DNA from: Methanomicrobiales archaeon
GTDB lineage: Archaea > Halobacteriota > Methanomicrobia > Methanomicrobiales > Methanospirillaceae
Direction: 5' to 3'
DNA length: 12,999 bases
Assembly (NCBI GenBank): GCA_012520015.1
Contig: JAAYPD010000410.1
Coordinates: forward strand, 1-12,999
How positions within the stretch are numbered: the first letter of the stretch is position 1; each line of letters starts with the position of its first letter. Positions 1 to 7,771 of this stretch are shown here, one piece after another. A program made the translations under genes and the position numbers. The notes beneath the pieces are model-generated. The model was not told the DNA's origin, did no database searches, and saw nothing but the letters and a program-made list of their open reading frames with translations.

Positions 1-1
1 C

Positions 2-838
2 GGAACCAAAATCGCCGATCTGAAGATCCTTAAACTGGAGGTATATGATATTAAAATCCTTAAAATGGATGGATAATCATCAAGAGAATGTGTAAAGACA
101 AAAAGAGAAGCGATAAGTGAATCTCTTGTTGATTTTCCGTCTGGAAAGAAGCATATAAGGATCTACTCTATTCCACTGTTAGATGAGAAAAACGAGGTAA
201 ACTCCGTTCTTATCACCTGCGTTGATCTCACTCCACAAACACGTCTTGCCGAATACCAGCAGGAAGAAGTGAGGCGGCTGGAAAAAAATTTACAGAATCT
301 TTCAAATGGGAATCTGCATTTTGACCTTACCACCGGCGAGGCTGATGAGTACACACAAAATGCCTGTGAGCAGTTTACAATTATCCAGGAGAATCTTAAA
401 GACGCCGGGGAAAATCTTGTAAGAGTCACAGATGAGATCGGTCACTTTATCGAGGTGATAACAAGCCTGCAGAAGAAGTCAGATGAAGCAGCAACAGCGA
501 TGGATCAGGCAGAAAATGCCGTATCACAAGGAAATGGAGCAGTTCTTGAAACCCTTAATATTTTCAACCAGATTGTTGAGTCTGTCGGACATATAGCAAG
601 AAACATGGACGATGTGTCAAAAACCACCGAACAACAGGCAGCGTCTGTTGAAGAGATTACAGCAAGTGCCCACGAGGTGAACGGCCTTGTCGGTGAGATT
701 GCAACCGAGGCCCTGTCTGCTGCATCAGCCGCTGAACAGAGCTCAGCCGGAACCGGTCAGATCGTAACGGTGATAGAGGATCTGAATATGATAATAACTG
801 AAGTTTCACGAGCGATCGGGAAATTTCAGTACAGATAA
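2..838 (+). pseudogene. Decayed methyl-accepting chemotaxis protein (PAS - HAMP-like linker - partial signalling domain)
   Basis: One frame starting at base 2 reads as a chemotaxis transducer but is broken. Bases 77-250 decode to the end of a PAS domain (FPSGKKHIRIYSIPLLDE, then CVDLT), followed by a HAMP-like linker (LSNGNLHFDL near 300-330). From about 430 to 838 comes coiled coil typical of the returning, C-terminal arm of the cytoplasmic signalling hairpin (TEQQAASVEEITAS, then AAEQSSAG), ending in a natural-looking C-terminus (SRAIGKFQYR). An in-frame TAA at 74-76 interrupts the PAS domain, and no ATG, GTG or TTG follows in frame until the GTG at 269. The outgoing arm and the highly conserved tip (EAARAGE region) that contacts CheA/CheW are absent. 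A 189-residue product could begin at GTG 269 but would lack both sensor and tip. The gene start lies left of the window. The receptor assignment is strong. Pseudogene status is inferred from the stop plus the missing tip. Confidence 0.7.
17..76 (+). repeat. Imperfect tandem 30-bp (10-codon) duplication inside the receptor remnant
   Basis: Bases 17-46 and 47-76 are two in-frame 30-bp units decoding to DLKILKLEVY and DIKILKMDG-stop. I count 23 of 30 identical bases. The last codon is TAT in the first unit and TAA in the second, so the nonsense codon sits at the end of the second copy. Related PAS domains appear to have a single such segment, from memory of the family. Confidence 0.5.
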
Positions 839-839
839 C

Positions 840-844
840 TTTTT
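840..844 (+). terminator. Oligo-T terminator after receptor remnant
   Basis: A TTTTT run starts two bases after the TAA of the receptor remnant. Archaeal RNA polymerase can terminate on such U tracts without a hairpin. It is weak on its own and is called from position. Confidence 0.3.
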
Positions 845-937
845 GAAAATAAAAAAACCAGCGATCTGTTTAGCGTATCAATAGTTTCGGGGATGCTTAT
901 CAAAATTATCGATTCCATATTGAAATAATTATCCAAT

Positions 938-949
938 AAAGTATAATCT
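938..949 (+). promoter_or_regulatory. Candidate TATA box for the sbcD-sbcC operon
   Basis: AAAGTATAATCT in the 182-bp gap before sbcD is the most TATA-like AT-rich stretch. It would place the start site near 970, giving a leader of about 50 bases that contains the ribosome binding site. Other AT-rich stretches nearby (915-930) could serve instead. The rest of the gap shows no gene or repeat. Confidence 0.25.
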
Positions 950-1008
950 TTTTCCATCCAAACCTTTTCTCAATGGTTTTTCGAGTAAAGTTCTTTATCA
1001 GGCAGCAT

Positions 1009-1015
1009 GGAGTGA
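1009..1015 (+). promoter_or_regulatory. Ribosome binding site of sbcD
   Basis: GGAGTGA lies 5 bases before ATG 1021 and matches the archaeal Shine-Dalgarno consensus. The codon directly before the ATG is an in-frame TGA (1018-1020), so the start is unambiguous. The same heptamer with the same spacing precedes sbcC. Confidence 0.65.
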
Positions 1016-1020
1016 ACTGA

Positions 1021-2253
1021 ATGAAGATCCTGCATACTTCGGACTGGCACCTTGGAAACCAGATCTGCGGACATAAACGGTACGAAGAGCATGAACAATT
1101 TCTTTCATGGCTTTTTTCGCTCATCAACCGGGAAGGGGTTGATGTTCTTATCGTGGCAGGGGATATATTTGACACAACCACTCCTCCGAACCGTTCACTG
1201 GAGCAGTATTACCAGTTTCTTGCCAGGGCTGCCGGTTCATCATGCAGGCATATAGTCATCACCGCCGGAAACCATGACTCACCTTCTCTTATAGCAGCAC
1301 CAAGGGAGCTTTGTAAATACCTGAATATAACCGTAGTCGGCCATGCGCCGGAAGAACCCGGTGAACTTGTAATGGTTGTTAAAGACAGGGATGGAAAACC
1401 CGGGCTTATCATCTGTCCGGTTCCGTACCTTCGTGACTGGGATGTGCGTACCATGCAGGCAGGAGAGAGTGCCGCGGAGAAGACAGCAAACCTGGTTGCC
1501 GGGATAAAGGCACGGTACCATGCGATCGGTTCATATGCGGAAAGGATCCGGGAAGAGATCGAAGAACTGATACCGATAATCGCAACAGGTCATCTATTTG
1601 CTGCCGGAGGAATTACCAGGGAAGATGACGGGAGCCGTGACCTGTACCTTGGAACTCTTGCCTGTGTCGGGGCTGATGCCTTTCCCTCCTGCATCGATTA
1701 CCTGGCACTTGGACATCTCCACCTTCCACAGAGAGTCTGCGGAAATGACCGGATGAGATACAGTGGTGCACCCCTGCCTATGGGATTTGGAGAAGCAGGG
1801 CAGACGAAATCGGTCCTGATGATCGATGTTCATGATTACCGCAACATCTCGGTGAAAGAGATACCAGTTCCAATATTTCAAAATATAACCAGATTGTCAG
1901 GAACTTTTGAAGAGATAATCCAGGAACTGGCAAGGATGAAGATGGAGTACACCCCGGTTCTTGTTGAAGTTGTTCTTGAAGACTCCCGGATAATTCCCGA
2001 TGCAGCTGAAAAGATCAGGGCAATAATACAGGGATCTCCGGTTGAGGTCCTGAAGGTAAAATCCAGGCAATTATCTGCACAGGCGATGCAACCAGCCAGC
2101 AATGAAGAGTCACTTGCAGGGCTCTCTCCTGAAGAGGTGTTTAACAGGAGGCTTGATGCTGCAGAGATCGAGGGCAATGATCGCAGGGAATATCTTGAAT
2201 CATTCCTGGAGATTTACAAAGAGCTGCTGGAAGAAGATAATAATTCGGAGTGA
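1021..2253 (+). CDS. sbcD: Exonuclease SbcD, Mre11-family nuclease subunit
   Basis: This 410-residue protein is the metallophosphoesterase subunit of the SbcCD complex, which opens hairpins and processes DNA double-strand-break ends with Mn-dependent nuclease activity. The family motifs appear in order: DWHLG (D8, H10), GDIFD (D48), GNHD (N84, H85, D86), GH (H191) and GHLHLPQ (H232, H234). They supply the full two-metal site. The length fits bacterial-type SbcD (about 400 residues), and the opening MKILHTSDWHLG is typical of that branch. The C-terminal third (about residues 265-410) corresponds to the capping and SbcC-binding region and is less conserved. Its stop codon overlaps the ribosome binding site of sbcC, so the two are translationally linked. 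Archaea more often carry Mre11-Rad50 beside herA and nurA; neither is seen here. Confidence 0.93.
   Translation: MKILHTSDWHLGNQICGHKRYEEHEQFLSWLFSLINREGVDVLIVAGDIFDTTTPPNRSLEQYYQFLARAAGSSCRHIVITAGNHDSPSLIAAPRELCKYLNITVVGHAPEEPGELVMVVKDRDGKPGLIICPVPYLRDWDVRTMQAGESAAEKTANLVAGIKARYHAIGSYAERIREEIEELIPIIATGHLFAAGGITREDDGSRDLYLGTLACVGADAFPSCIDYLALGHLHLPQRVCGNDRMRYSGAPLPMGFGEAGQTKSVLMIDVHDYRNISVKEIPVPIFQNITRLSGTFEEIIQELARMKMEYTPVLVEVVLEDSRIIPDAAEKIRAIIQGSPVEVLKVKSRQLSAQAMQPASNEESLAGLSPEEVFNRRLDAAEIEGNDRREYLESFLEIYKELLEEDNNSE
2247..2253 (+). promoter_or_regulatory. Ribosome binding site of sbcC, deciding the ATG start
   Basis: GGAGTGA overlaps the sbcD stop codon and lies 5 bases before ATG 2259, exactly the arrangement in front of sbcD. 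It favours ATG 2259 over the in-frame GTG at 2250, which lies inside the site and has no ribosome binding site of its own. Confidence 0.65.
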
Positions 2254-2258
2254 TATTA

Positions 2259-5200
2259 ATGAAGATCCTGAAACTGAAATTTTCTAACCTGAACTCCCTT
2301 GCCGGGACATGGGAGATCGATTTTACCTGCCCGACATTCACCTCTTCAGGCATTTTTCTTATCACCGGGCCTACTGGTTCTGGAAAGACCACTATCCTTG
2401 ATGCCATATCCCTGGCACTTTATGGCAGAACTCCAAGGCTTGGAAAAGTCACAAAGACAAATAACCATGTCATGACCAGGCATACCGGCGAATGTTCAGC
2501 CGAAGTAATATTTGAATCGCAAAAAGGGAGATTTGTCTGTCACTGGAACCAGCGGAGGGCAAGAAATAAACCGGACGGGGAACTTCAGTCCCCTCAGCAT
2601 GAGATAAGCCGGGCTGGCACAAGAGAGATCCTGGGTTCAAAGATAGGCCAGGTCCAGGATATCGTTAAAGAGGTAACCGGCATGGACTATGACCAGTTCA
2701 CCAGGTCCATCCTTCTTGCCCAGGGAGGGTTTGCCGCATTCCTTCAGGCAGGCGCTGATGAACGTGCACCAATACTTGAACAGATTACCGGTACAGACAT
2801 CTATTCAAGGTTGTCAATAAAAGCCCATGAGAGGTATTCCATTGAGCGGAATAAACTTGATCAGCTCAGTTCGGAAGTAGATTCCATTTCACTTCTATCC
2901 ACTGAAGAAAAGGAGAACATTGAGCAGCAGATTGAAAAACTGCGGACAGATGCAGCTGAAAAAGAAGGTGAGATAAACAGGACCACAGAAGCCATAAGGT
3001 GGGTGGAGTTGGTTGAAAAACTCAGGCATGAGATAGAAGGGCTTGAAACTGATGCTAACCACCTGGCAGAGAAAAAGTCAGCATTTGAACCTTCCAGGCA
3101 GAAACTTCTTGCAGCAAAGAGTGCTGCATCATTCCAGGGGCTTTATACATCACTTGAGCTGAAACGGGAAGCGCTTTTTAAAGATACCAGGGAGCATGAA
3201 CAGACAGTCCAACAGGTAAATTCCCTTATTGCTTCGCTTCCCGGCATTGAGAGTTTGGTTCTAACTGCGACAACCACCATGGAAAAGGCTGAAATAGAGT
3301 GGGATGAGGGAAATTCGCTTATTCAGATCATCCGGATCCTTGATAAGCAGATCAGGGAGAAGGAGTCAGATGTTCGTAAAGAGAGAGATGCATTAAAGGA
3401 ACTGAATGATGTCCTGGCTGGGTATAAAAACAAGCAGGAACATGCTCAAAAGAGTCGGCAGGAAATTCTTAACTTAAAAGGCGATGCCGTCAGGTACATA
3501 GATCAAAACGCAAGGGATGCAGCCATCCGGGATATTTATTCAGGAACAGAACAGAAGATAAGCCTGATCCACAATGAGCTTGATTCAGTCCGGAAAGACA
3601 AAACGGATTGTAAAAAGCAGAAAGAACTGCTTGTGATTAAGGAACATGAACTGGCAGGGCTTAAAAAGGAACTGGATGAATTAAAAGAAGCACTGCAGAA
3701 ACAAGAAGATGAGCAAAAAATACGTGAGAAGGAACTTGAAAAGTTGCTCTCCGGGACCTCCCTTTCAGACCTGCGAAAGAAACATGAAAAATCAAAGCTC
3801 CGGGTTGATCATCTAAGCCGGCTGAATGATGTACTGGCCGAGAGGACTGAGACATCAGGTAAGCTGAAAAACCTTGAGCAGACGCGGGATGATCTCACTC
3901 ATTACCTGCAGATATCCGGGTACGAGCTTGATCACATCGGGACTGAACTGAGGCATCATGAAGAACTCCTCGAAACCAGACAGAAGGCTGCATTTCTTGC
4001 TGCAAAAGTCAGAGACTTTACCGAAGAGCGAAGCCAGCTGACAGATGGCAAGCCATGCCCGCTTTGTGGCTCCCTTCATCATCCATTCGCAGCCGGACTT
4101 GAGATAAAACCCGACGAGGTCATTAGCGAATTTGATGAAACTGAGAAAACACTCAGGGAACTTACCGGAAAACATTCAACACTTGCTACAGCGATCGCAG
4201 GAAAAAAAGTAGAACTTGACCGGTGTATTAAGGATATCGCAGATTATGCCACAAAACTTAAAGGGCTGGATAAGATATGGGAAGAAGGGACAAAATTCCT
4301 TTGTATAAACACTGAAACCGATCATTCAGCCCTTTCTTCATATCTTGAGACTGCCATGTCAGAACTGGGTGTTTTTGAAAGAACACTTAGGGATGCTGAG
4401 CAATGGGATGAGGAGATAGATAAAAAGGCTCCACTTATCAATTCAGACAGGGACAGACTTACTCTCCTTGATAAAGAATGCAGAGAGAAAGAGTTTCAGA
4501 TAGAATCAGGAAAAAACAGGATTGAACAGCAACAGGAAAGGATCAGTTCGGGCGAAAAGAAAATTAAGGCCTGGTTAGATGAATTAAAACTGGATCTGAC
4601 TGTTCTTGGATATTCTATCAACAATGAAACCAACCTTAACGCATTGCTTCTTAACCTTAAAAACCGCAAGGAAAGATACCAGGAGCAGGAAAACCAGATT
4701 AAGAGATGTGAAGAGCAGCTTCAGAGGGCAGATAACCAGATAAGTGTTCTTTTGGGCCAGATCTCTGAAAAAGCCGGTGAAATATCCAGAAAAACAGACG
4801 AGATCAAGGAGATGGAACAAGATCTTTCATCCCTGAAGAATGAGCGGACACAAAAGTTTGGAGAGAAAGATCCGGATAAAGAAGAAAAACGCCTGAAAGA
4901 AGCCATATCCCATGCAAAAGAGTTAGTTGATACCAGGCAGAAAGAGAAAAATGAGCTCCTGAACCAGATCAGGTCAATGGAAAATCGCCGGTCTGACCTT
5001 GAGAGACGTATTTCCGAAGCTCAGGAAAGCCTCCATTCAGGCCTTGAGGAATTCCTTGCGCAAATTCAGCTGGCAGGTTTTGCAGATGAAGAAATATATA
5101 AATCAGCCCTGATGAAGCAGGAGGAGATATCCGCGCTTGAGAAGCATTGGGAAGACATAAGGACTGAAGAGACCAGGATCCTTGACCGGAAGAATTCTGC

Positions 5201-5918
5201 ACAGGGCAGGTATGATGATGAGATTAAGAAAGACATCACCTCAAGGCCTGTCCATGAACTGAAAGTGGAACTTGAATCATTCCAGGAGGAGAGGACACGG
5301 CTCATTGCAGAGACCGGAAAGAACCAGGAGAAACTTGACAGGCACGAAGCATTGCTAATACAGCAGGGCGAGAAAATTGCCCTTAGGGATGCGCAACAGC
5401 GTGAGGTGGATAAATGGCGCCGGCTTTATGAACTCATCGGGTCAGCTGACGGGAAAAAGTTCAGGATCTTTGCTCAGGGGCTTACATTCTGCCTGCTATT
5501 AAATCATGCAAACCAGCACCTGAACCGGATGACCGATCGATACATTCTTGTACAGGATAAGGAACTTCCCCTTGACATGCAGGTCATCGATACCTGGCAG
5601 GGCAGTGTGATAAGGTCTGTAAAGAACCTGTCCGGTGGTGAGATCTTCATGGTAAGTCTTGCACTCGCACTTGGTCTCTCACAGATGGCAAGCCAGAATG
5701 TGAGGGTTGATTCACTCTTCCTTGACGAGGGATTTGGAACCCTTGATGATGATGCACTTGAGACTGCCCTTTGCACATTATCAGGTCTTGAGCAGGAAGG
5801 AAAACTCATAGGAGTCATCTCTCATGTATCTGCACTGAAAGAGAGGATACCGGTCAGGATATCGATAGAGAAAGGAGCAAGCGGGAGGAGTAAAATTCTT
5901 CTTCCCTATGTTGACTGA
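2259..5918 (+). CDS. sbcC: Exonuclease SbcC, Rad50-family SMC-like ATPase subunit
   Basis: This 1219-residue ATPase subunit partners SbcD. From ATG 2259 the order is: N-terminal nucleotide-binding half with Walker A GPTGSGKTT (37-45) and a Q-loop region near LLAQGGFAAFLQAG; a long charged coiled coil from about residue 190; the zinc hook C600-P-L-C603, through which two molecules join; a returning coiled coil to about residue 1050; and the C-terminal half with signature LSGGE (1124-1128), Walker B LFLDEGFGTLD (D1156, E1157) and the H-loop in ISHV. All catalytic motifs are intact. It is longer than E. coli SbcC (about 1050 residues), mainly in the coiled coil. RSVKNLSGGEIFMVSLALAL and FLDEGFGTLDDDALETA are characteristic of SbcC rather than archaeal Rad50. 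It forms an operon with sbcD (5-base gap). Confidence 0.93.
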   Translation: MKILKLKFSNLNSLAGTWEIDFTCPTFTSSGIFLITGPTGSGKTTILDAISLALYGRTPRLGKVTKTNNHVMTRHTGECSAEVIFESQKGRFVCHWNQRRARNKPDGELQSPQHEISRAGTREILGSKIGQVQDIVKEVTGMDYDQFTRSILLAQGGFAAFLQAGADERAPILEQITGTDIYSRLSIKAHERYSIERNKLDQLSSEVDSISLLSTEEKENIEQQIEKLRTDAAEKEGEINRTTEAIRWVELVEKLRHEIEGLETDANHLAEKKSAFEPSRQKLLAAKSAASFQGLYTSLELKREALFKDTREHEQTVQQVNSLIASLPGIESLVLTATTTMEKAEIEWDEGNSLIQIIRILDKQIREKESDVRKERDALKELNDVLAGYKNKQEHAQKSRQEILNLKGDAVRYIDQNARDAAIRDIYSGTEQKISLIHNELDSVRKDKTDCKKQKELLVIKEHELAGLKKELDELKEALQKQEDEQKIREKELEKLLSGTSLSDLRKKHEKSKLRVDHLSRLNDVLAERTETSGKLKNLEQTRDDLTHYLQISGYELDHIGTELRHHEELLETRQKAAFLAAKVRDFTEERSQLTDGKPCPLCGSLHHPFAAGLEIKPDEVISEFDETEKTLRELTGKHSTLATAIAGKKVELDRCIKDIADYATKLKGLDKIWEEGTKFLCINTETDHSALSSYLETAMSELGVFERTLRDAEQWDEEIDKKAPLINSDRDRLTLLDKECREKEFQIESGKNRIEQQQERISSGEKKIKAWLDELKLDLTVLGYSINNETNLNALLLNLKNRKERYQEQENQIKRCEEQLQRADNQISVLLGQISEKAGEISRKTDEIKEMEQDLSSLKNERTQKFGEKDPDKEEKRLKEAISHAKELVDTRQKEKNELLNQIRSMENRRSDLERRISEAQESLHSGLEEFLAQIQLAGFADEEIYKSALMKQEEISALEKHWEDIRTEETRILDRKNSAQGRYDDEIKKDITSRPVHELKVELESFQEERTRLIAETGKNQEKLDRHEALLIQQGEKIALRDAQQREVDKWRRLYELIGSADGKKFRIFAQGLTFCLLLNHANQHLNRMTDRYILVQDKELPLDMQVIDTWQGSVIRSVKNLSGGEIFMVSLALALGLSQMASQNVRVDSLFLDEGFGTLDDDALETALCTLSGLEQEGKLIGVISHVSALKERIPVRISIEKGASGRSKILLPYVD

Positions 5919-5923
5919 CAGAC

Positions 5924-5938
5924 TGAAACCTTTATTTG
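5924..5938 (+). promoter_or_regulatory. BRE/TATA promoter, probably driving a leaderless transcript
   Basis: TGAAACCTTTATTTG lies just after sbcC. The A-rich BRE-like part precedes TTTATTT (5931-5937), whose centre is about 26 bp before ATG 5960. The gap between box and ATG is pyrimidine-rich with no Shine-Dalgarno site. Transcription would therefore begin at or next to the start codon. Confidence 0.5.
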
Positions 5939-5959
5939 TGTTGATTTCCTTTTCCATGT

Positions 5960-6433
5960 ATGGCAACATTACAGTGGTATACCAGGATTCTCCTTCTTCT
6001 CGTCTCCGGGCTTGTCATCTCCGGAGTGAGCGCAGGAGTTATTGACTCGTCATATGTATACGGGCATCCTCCCAGTGCAGGCAACATCGTTCTGAACTTT
6101 GATAATACCGGCAATGATCTGGATGCTGTTGCAATTGTAACCCTTGGAGGAAATGCCAACCAACTCTATGCAATTTACATACCAGCAGAAGATTATGGAA
6201 GCATTAAAAGTATTGGTCAGGGGAGATTTGATGTGTATTTTGAACTTGGAGTGGACTGGGACGAACGAAACCGGATCTTTCAGGATGGTAAATTTTTCAA
6301 AATCTCAACCCCGGTGATCCTGACAAGTAACAAGGACACCTACACCGTGTATCTCTATAATAAGGAAGGTAAACCAAAGAGAATTAAAGAAATTACCAAA
6401 AACGAGATGCCTGATATCAGACCACGCATCTGA
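5960..6433 (+). CDS. Small secreted beta-rich protein of unknown function
   Basis: This 157-residue protein opens with a clear Sec signal peptide: R9 before a hydrophobic core (ILLLLVSGLVISG) and a predicted cut after VSA at about residue 25. The mature part is about 130 residues of alternating hydrophobic and polar segments, suggesting a beta-sandwich with no membrane anchor or cysteines. The segment YIPAEDYGSIKSIGQGRFDV followed by YFELGVDWDERNRIF recalls a small extracellular beta-domain with a G(V/T)DWD motif found in various secreted bacterial and archaeal proteins; this is from memory, not a search. A lysine-rich tail (EGKPKRIKEITKNEM) closes it. It is a single-gene unit with its own promoter and a T-tract after it. 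Its link to the flanking sbcC or transporter genes is unclear, and I assign no function. The alternative ATG at 5956 is in another frame. Confidence 0.75.
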   Translation: MATLQWYTRILLLLVSGLVISGVSAGVIDSSYVYGHPPSAGNIVLNFDNTGNDLDAVAIVTLGGNANQLYAIYIPAEDYGSIKSIGQGRFDVYFELGVDWDERNRIFQDGKFFKISTPVILTSNKDTYTVYLYNKEGKPKRIKEITKNEMPDIRPRI

Positions 6434-6441
6434 TTCCGGAC

Positions 6442-6454
6442 TTTTCAATTTTTT
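6442..6454 (+). terminator. Oligo-T terminator after the secreted protein
   Basis: CTTTTCAATTTTTT begins 8 bases after the TGA and contains T4 and T6 runs, as expected for archaeal intrinsic termination. No strong hairpin precedes it. Confidence 0.4.
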
Positions 6455-6505
6455 ATACTGATTATAAATCACCCATACCTGCATGCCGTTTTCACGGATA
6501 TTACA

Positions 6506-6517
6506 GCATATAATAAT
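6506..6517 (+). promoter_or_regulatory. Candidate TATA box of the FmdE-ABC operon
   Basis: GCATATAATAAT is the best TATA match in the 154-bp gap. It predicts a start site near 6538, inside the inverted repeat at 6526-6553, with a leader of about 50 bases. A leaderless alternative would use the T-rich stretch at 6556-6563, about 27 bases before ATG 6588. Confidence 0.35.
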
Positions 6518-6525
6518 AAGGGATT

Positions 6526-6553
6526 ACCATTCTTCCCATTGAGTACGAATGGT
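6526..6553 (+). promoter_or_regulatory. Inverted repeat, candidate operator of the FmdE-ABC operon
   Basis: ACCATTC (6526-6532) and GAATGGT (6547-6553) form a perfect 7-bp inverted repeat with a 14-bp spacer. It lies around the predicted transcription start, where a bound repressor would block initiation. It does not resemble the TTTAGCTNTAAGCTT site of the zinc operon, so a different regulator would be involved. The operator role is inferred from position and symmetry only. Confidence 0.35.
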
Positions 6554-6587
6554 TCATTTTTTGTGTTACAAAAAAAGATAGATAGTT

Positions 6588-7031
6588 ATGAAATGGCATG
6601 AGCATTGTCACTACATGGAACTCCCCCGCGAATACCCGGTTATCGAACTTGCCAGATTTCATGGGCATCTTGGGCCGTTCATCGTCATCGGGTACAGGAT
6701 GGGAAGATATGCATTACAAAAACTTGGGGATAATCCCTTTGCAATAAAAGCCAGCGTTTATTGTTCTGGCACCACTCCACAGTCATGCCTTGCTGATGGA
6801 GTTCAGCTGGGAAGCGGGTGCACCCTTGGAAAAGGGAATATTGAGATTGTGAAATCAGATGCTGTTTTTAGTGAATTTGTTTCTGATGAAACAAGGATCA
6901 GGCTTACCCCGCTCCCCTTACAGCAAATTCCCCAGGATAATCCGGATTATGAACTTGAGATCGAGAAGTATGCTGCCCATCTGTATACCCTTCCTGATGA
7001 GGAGCTCTTCCTGGCTGAGGCAATTTCATGA
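6588..7031 (+). CDS. Short FmdE-domain protein (PF02663-like), first gene of an ABC import operon
   Basis: This 147-residue cytoplasmic protein has the FmdE core seen beside formylmethanofuran dehydrogenase genes. Motifs are FHGHLGPF (H25, H27), C59, SCLADGVQ (C67, D70) and GCTLGKGNI (C78 to I85). It lacks the C-terminal treble-clef zinc finger of longer members, ending soon after the core. From ATG 6588 the N-terminus reads MKWHEHCHYMEL, giving a possible extra metal cluster (H4, H6, C7, H8); a start at M10 (6615) would remove it. An in-frame TAG at 6579-6581 rules out earlier starts, and neither ATG has a good ribosome binding site. Its stop overlaps the next gene's start (ATGA), so it is co-translated with a transporter rather than with methanogenesis genes. 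Inference: it handles or senses the imported metal or metal complex. True FmdE activity is not established. Confidence 0.8.
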   Translation: MKWHEHCHYMELPREYPVIELARFHGHLGPFIVIGYRMGRYALQKLGDNPFAIKASVYCSGTTPQSCLADGVQLGSGCTLGKGNIEIVKSDAVFSEFVSDETRIRLTPLPLQQIPQDNPDYELEIEKYAAHLYTLPDEELFLAEAIS

Positions 7032-7771
7032 CAAACGGGAAGGACCACGTTATCAGGCTGAGCGAAGTATGGACCACGTATGAAGGGGCAGATCTCCCGG
7101 TTATCAGGGATGTCAGTCTTCAGATAAAACCAGGCGAGTTTGTTGTGATCGGTGGCCCGAATGGTGCAGGAAAGACCACGCTGCTTGAGACCATAGCAGG
7201 ACTATTGCCTGTAGTAAACGGAACTGTCCATGTTTGCGGGCTTGACGTGGTCAAAGACGGGTGTTGTGCCAGGAAAAAGATAGGGTACGTCATCCAGAAC
7301 TTTGATTTTCACCCCTATACTCCTTTCACAGTGGAAGAAGTCGTCCTCATGGGAAGGTTTGGCAAGATTGGGTGGCTTAAAAGACATACCAGCAGGGATC
7401 TTGAGAAGGTTGCATCAGCCATCAGCCAGCTTGGCCTTACCAGTATGCAGAAGAATCAGATTGGCAAACTCTCCGGAGGCCAGCAACAGAAGGTCCTCAT
7501 TGCCCAGAACCTTGCAAAGGAACCTGAAATTCTCCTTCTTGATGAACCATTCAGCAACCTTGACATGATAACCAGGGAGGAGGTCTGCAACCTTTTATGC
7601 AAGGTTGCCGATGCAGGAATCCCGGTCCTCATAGTCTCTCATGCGTTTGATGCCCTGCCGGACCGGGACATCAGGGTGGTGGTCATGCAACATGGTGAGA
7701 TAACCCTGAATCAGATGTCTCATCCCTCTAAAGTAGAAGAGCTTGTACGGTCAGCCTCGGTGGCAGCCTGA
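7028..7771 (+). CDS. ABC transporter ATP-binding protein, zinc/manganese-type
   Basis: This 247-residue nucleotide-binding subunit of an ABC-3 family importer has complete motifs: Walker A GPNGAGKTT (43-51), Q-loop Q90, signature LSGGQ (148-152), Walker B LLLDEP (D172, E173), D-loop and H205 in VSH. It hydrolyses ATP on the inner membrane face to drive the permease encoded next. The start overlaps the FmdE-like gene by four bases and its stop overlaps the permease start by one (TGATG), so the three are translationally coupled. It differs clearly from the ATPase of the convergent zinc operon, for example lacking the conserved C-terminal GCPVDIITHG segment. It is therefore not a recent duplicate. 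Residues 78-80 (GCC) add cysteines unusual for this subunit. Confidence 0.9.
   Translation: MTNGKDHVIRLSEVWTTYEGADLPVIRDVSLQIKPGEFVVIGGPNGAGKTTLLETIAGLLPVVNGTVHVCGLDVVKDGCCARKKIGYVIQNFDFHPYTPFTVEEVVLMGRFGKIGWLKRHTSRDLEKVASAISQLGLTSMQKNQIGKLSGGQQQKVLIAQNLAKEPEILLLDEPFSNLDMITREEVCNLLCKVADAGIPVLIVSHAFDALPDRDIRVVVMQHGEITLNQMSHPSKVEELVRSASVAA

Noticed and set aside
960..979. AAACC/GGTTT hairpin with a 10-base loop before sbcD
   Set aside because: The stem has only five pairs, three of them A-T, and lies in an AT-rich leader; chance occurrence is likely.
839..1020. Possible small gene between the receptor remnant and sbcD
   Set aside because: No open frame with a start, ribosome binding site and plausible composition; the - strand frame there runs into sbcD antisense.
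2250..2252. GTG as start of sbcC
   Set aside because: It overlaps the ribosome binding site and the sbcD stop; ATG 2259 has ideal spacing and gives the usual MKILKL opening of the family.
3661..5305. Several - strand open frames inside sbcC
   Set aside because: They are antisense shadows of a coiled-coil gene, rich in Ser and Phe, with no recognisable motif.
6588..7031. Assignment as the true formylmethanofuran dehydrogenase subunit E
   Set aside because: No fmd/fwd genes nearby, no C-terminal zinc finger, and translational coupling to a transporter; only the FmdE core domain is supported.
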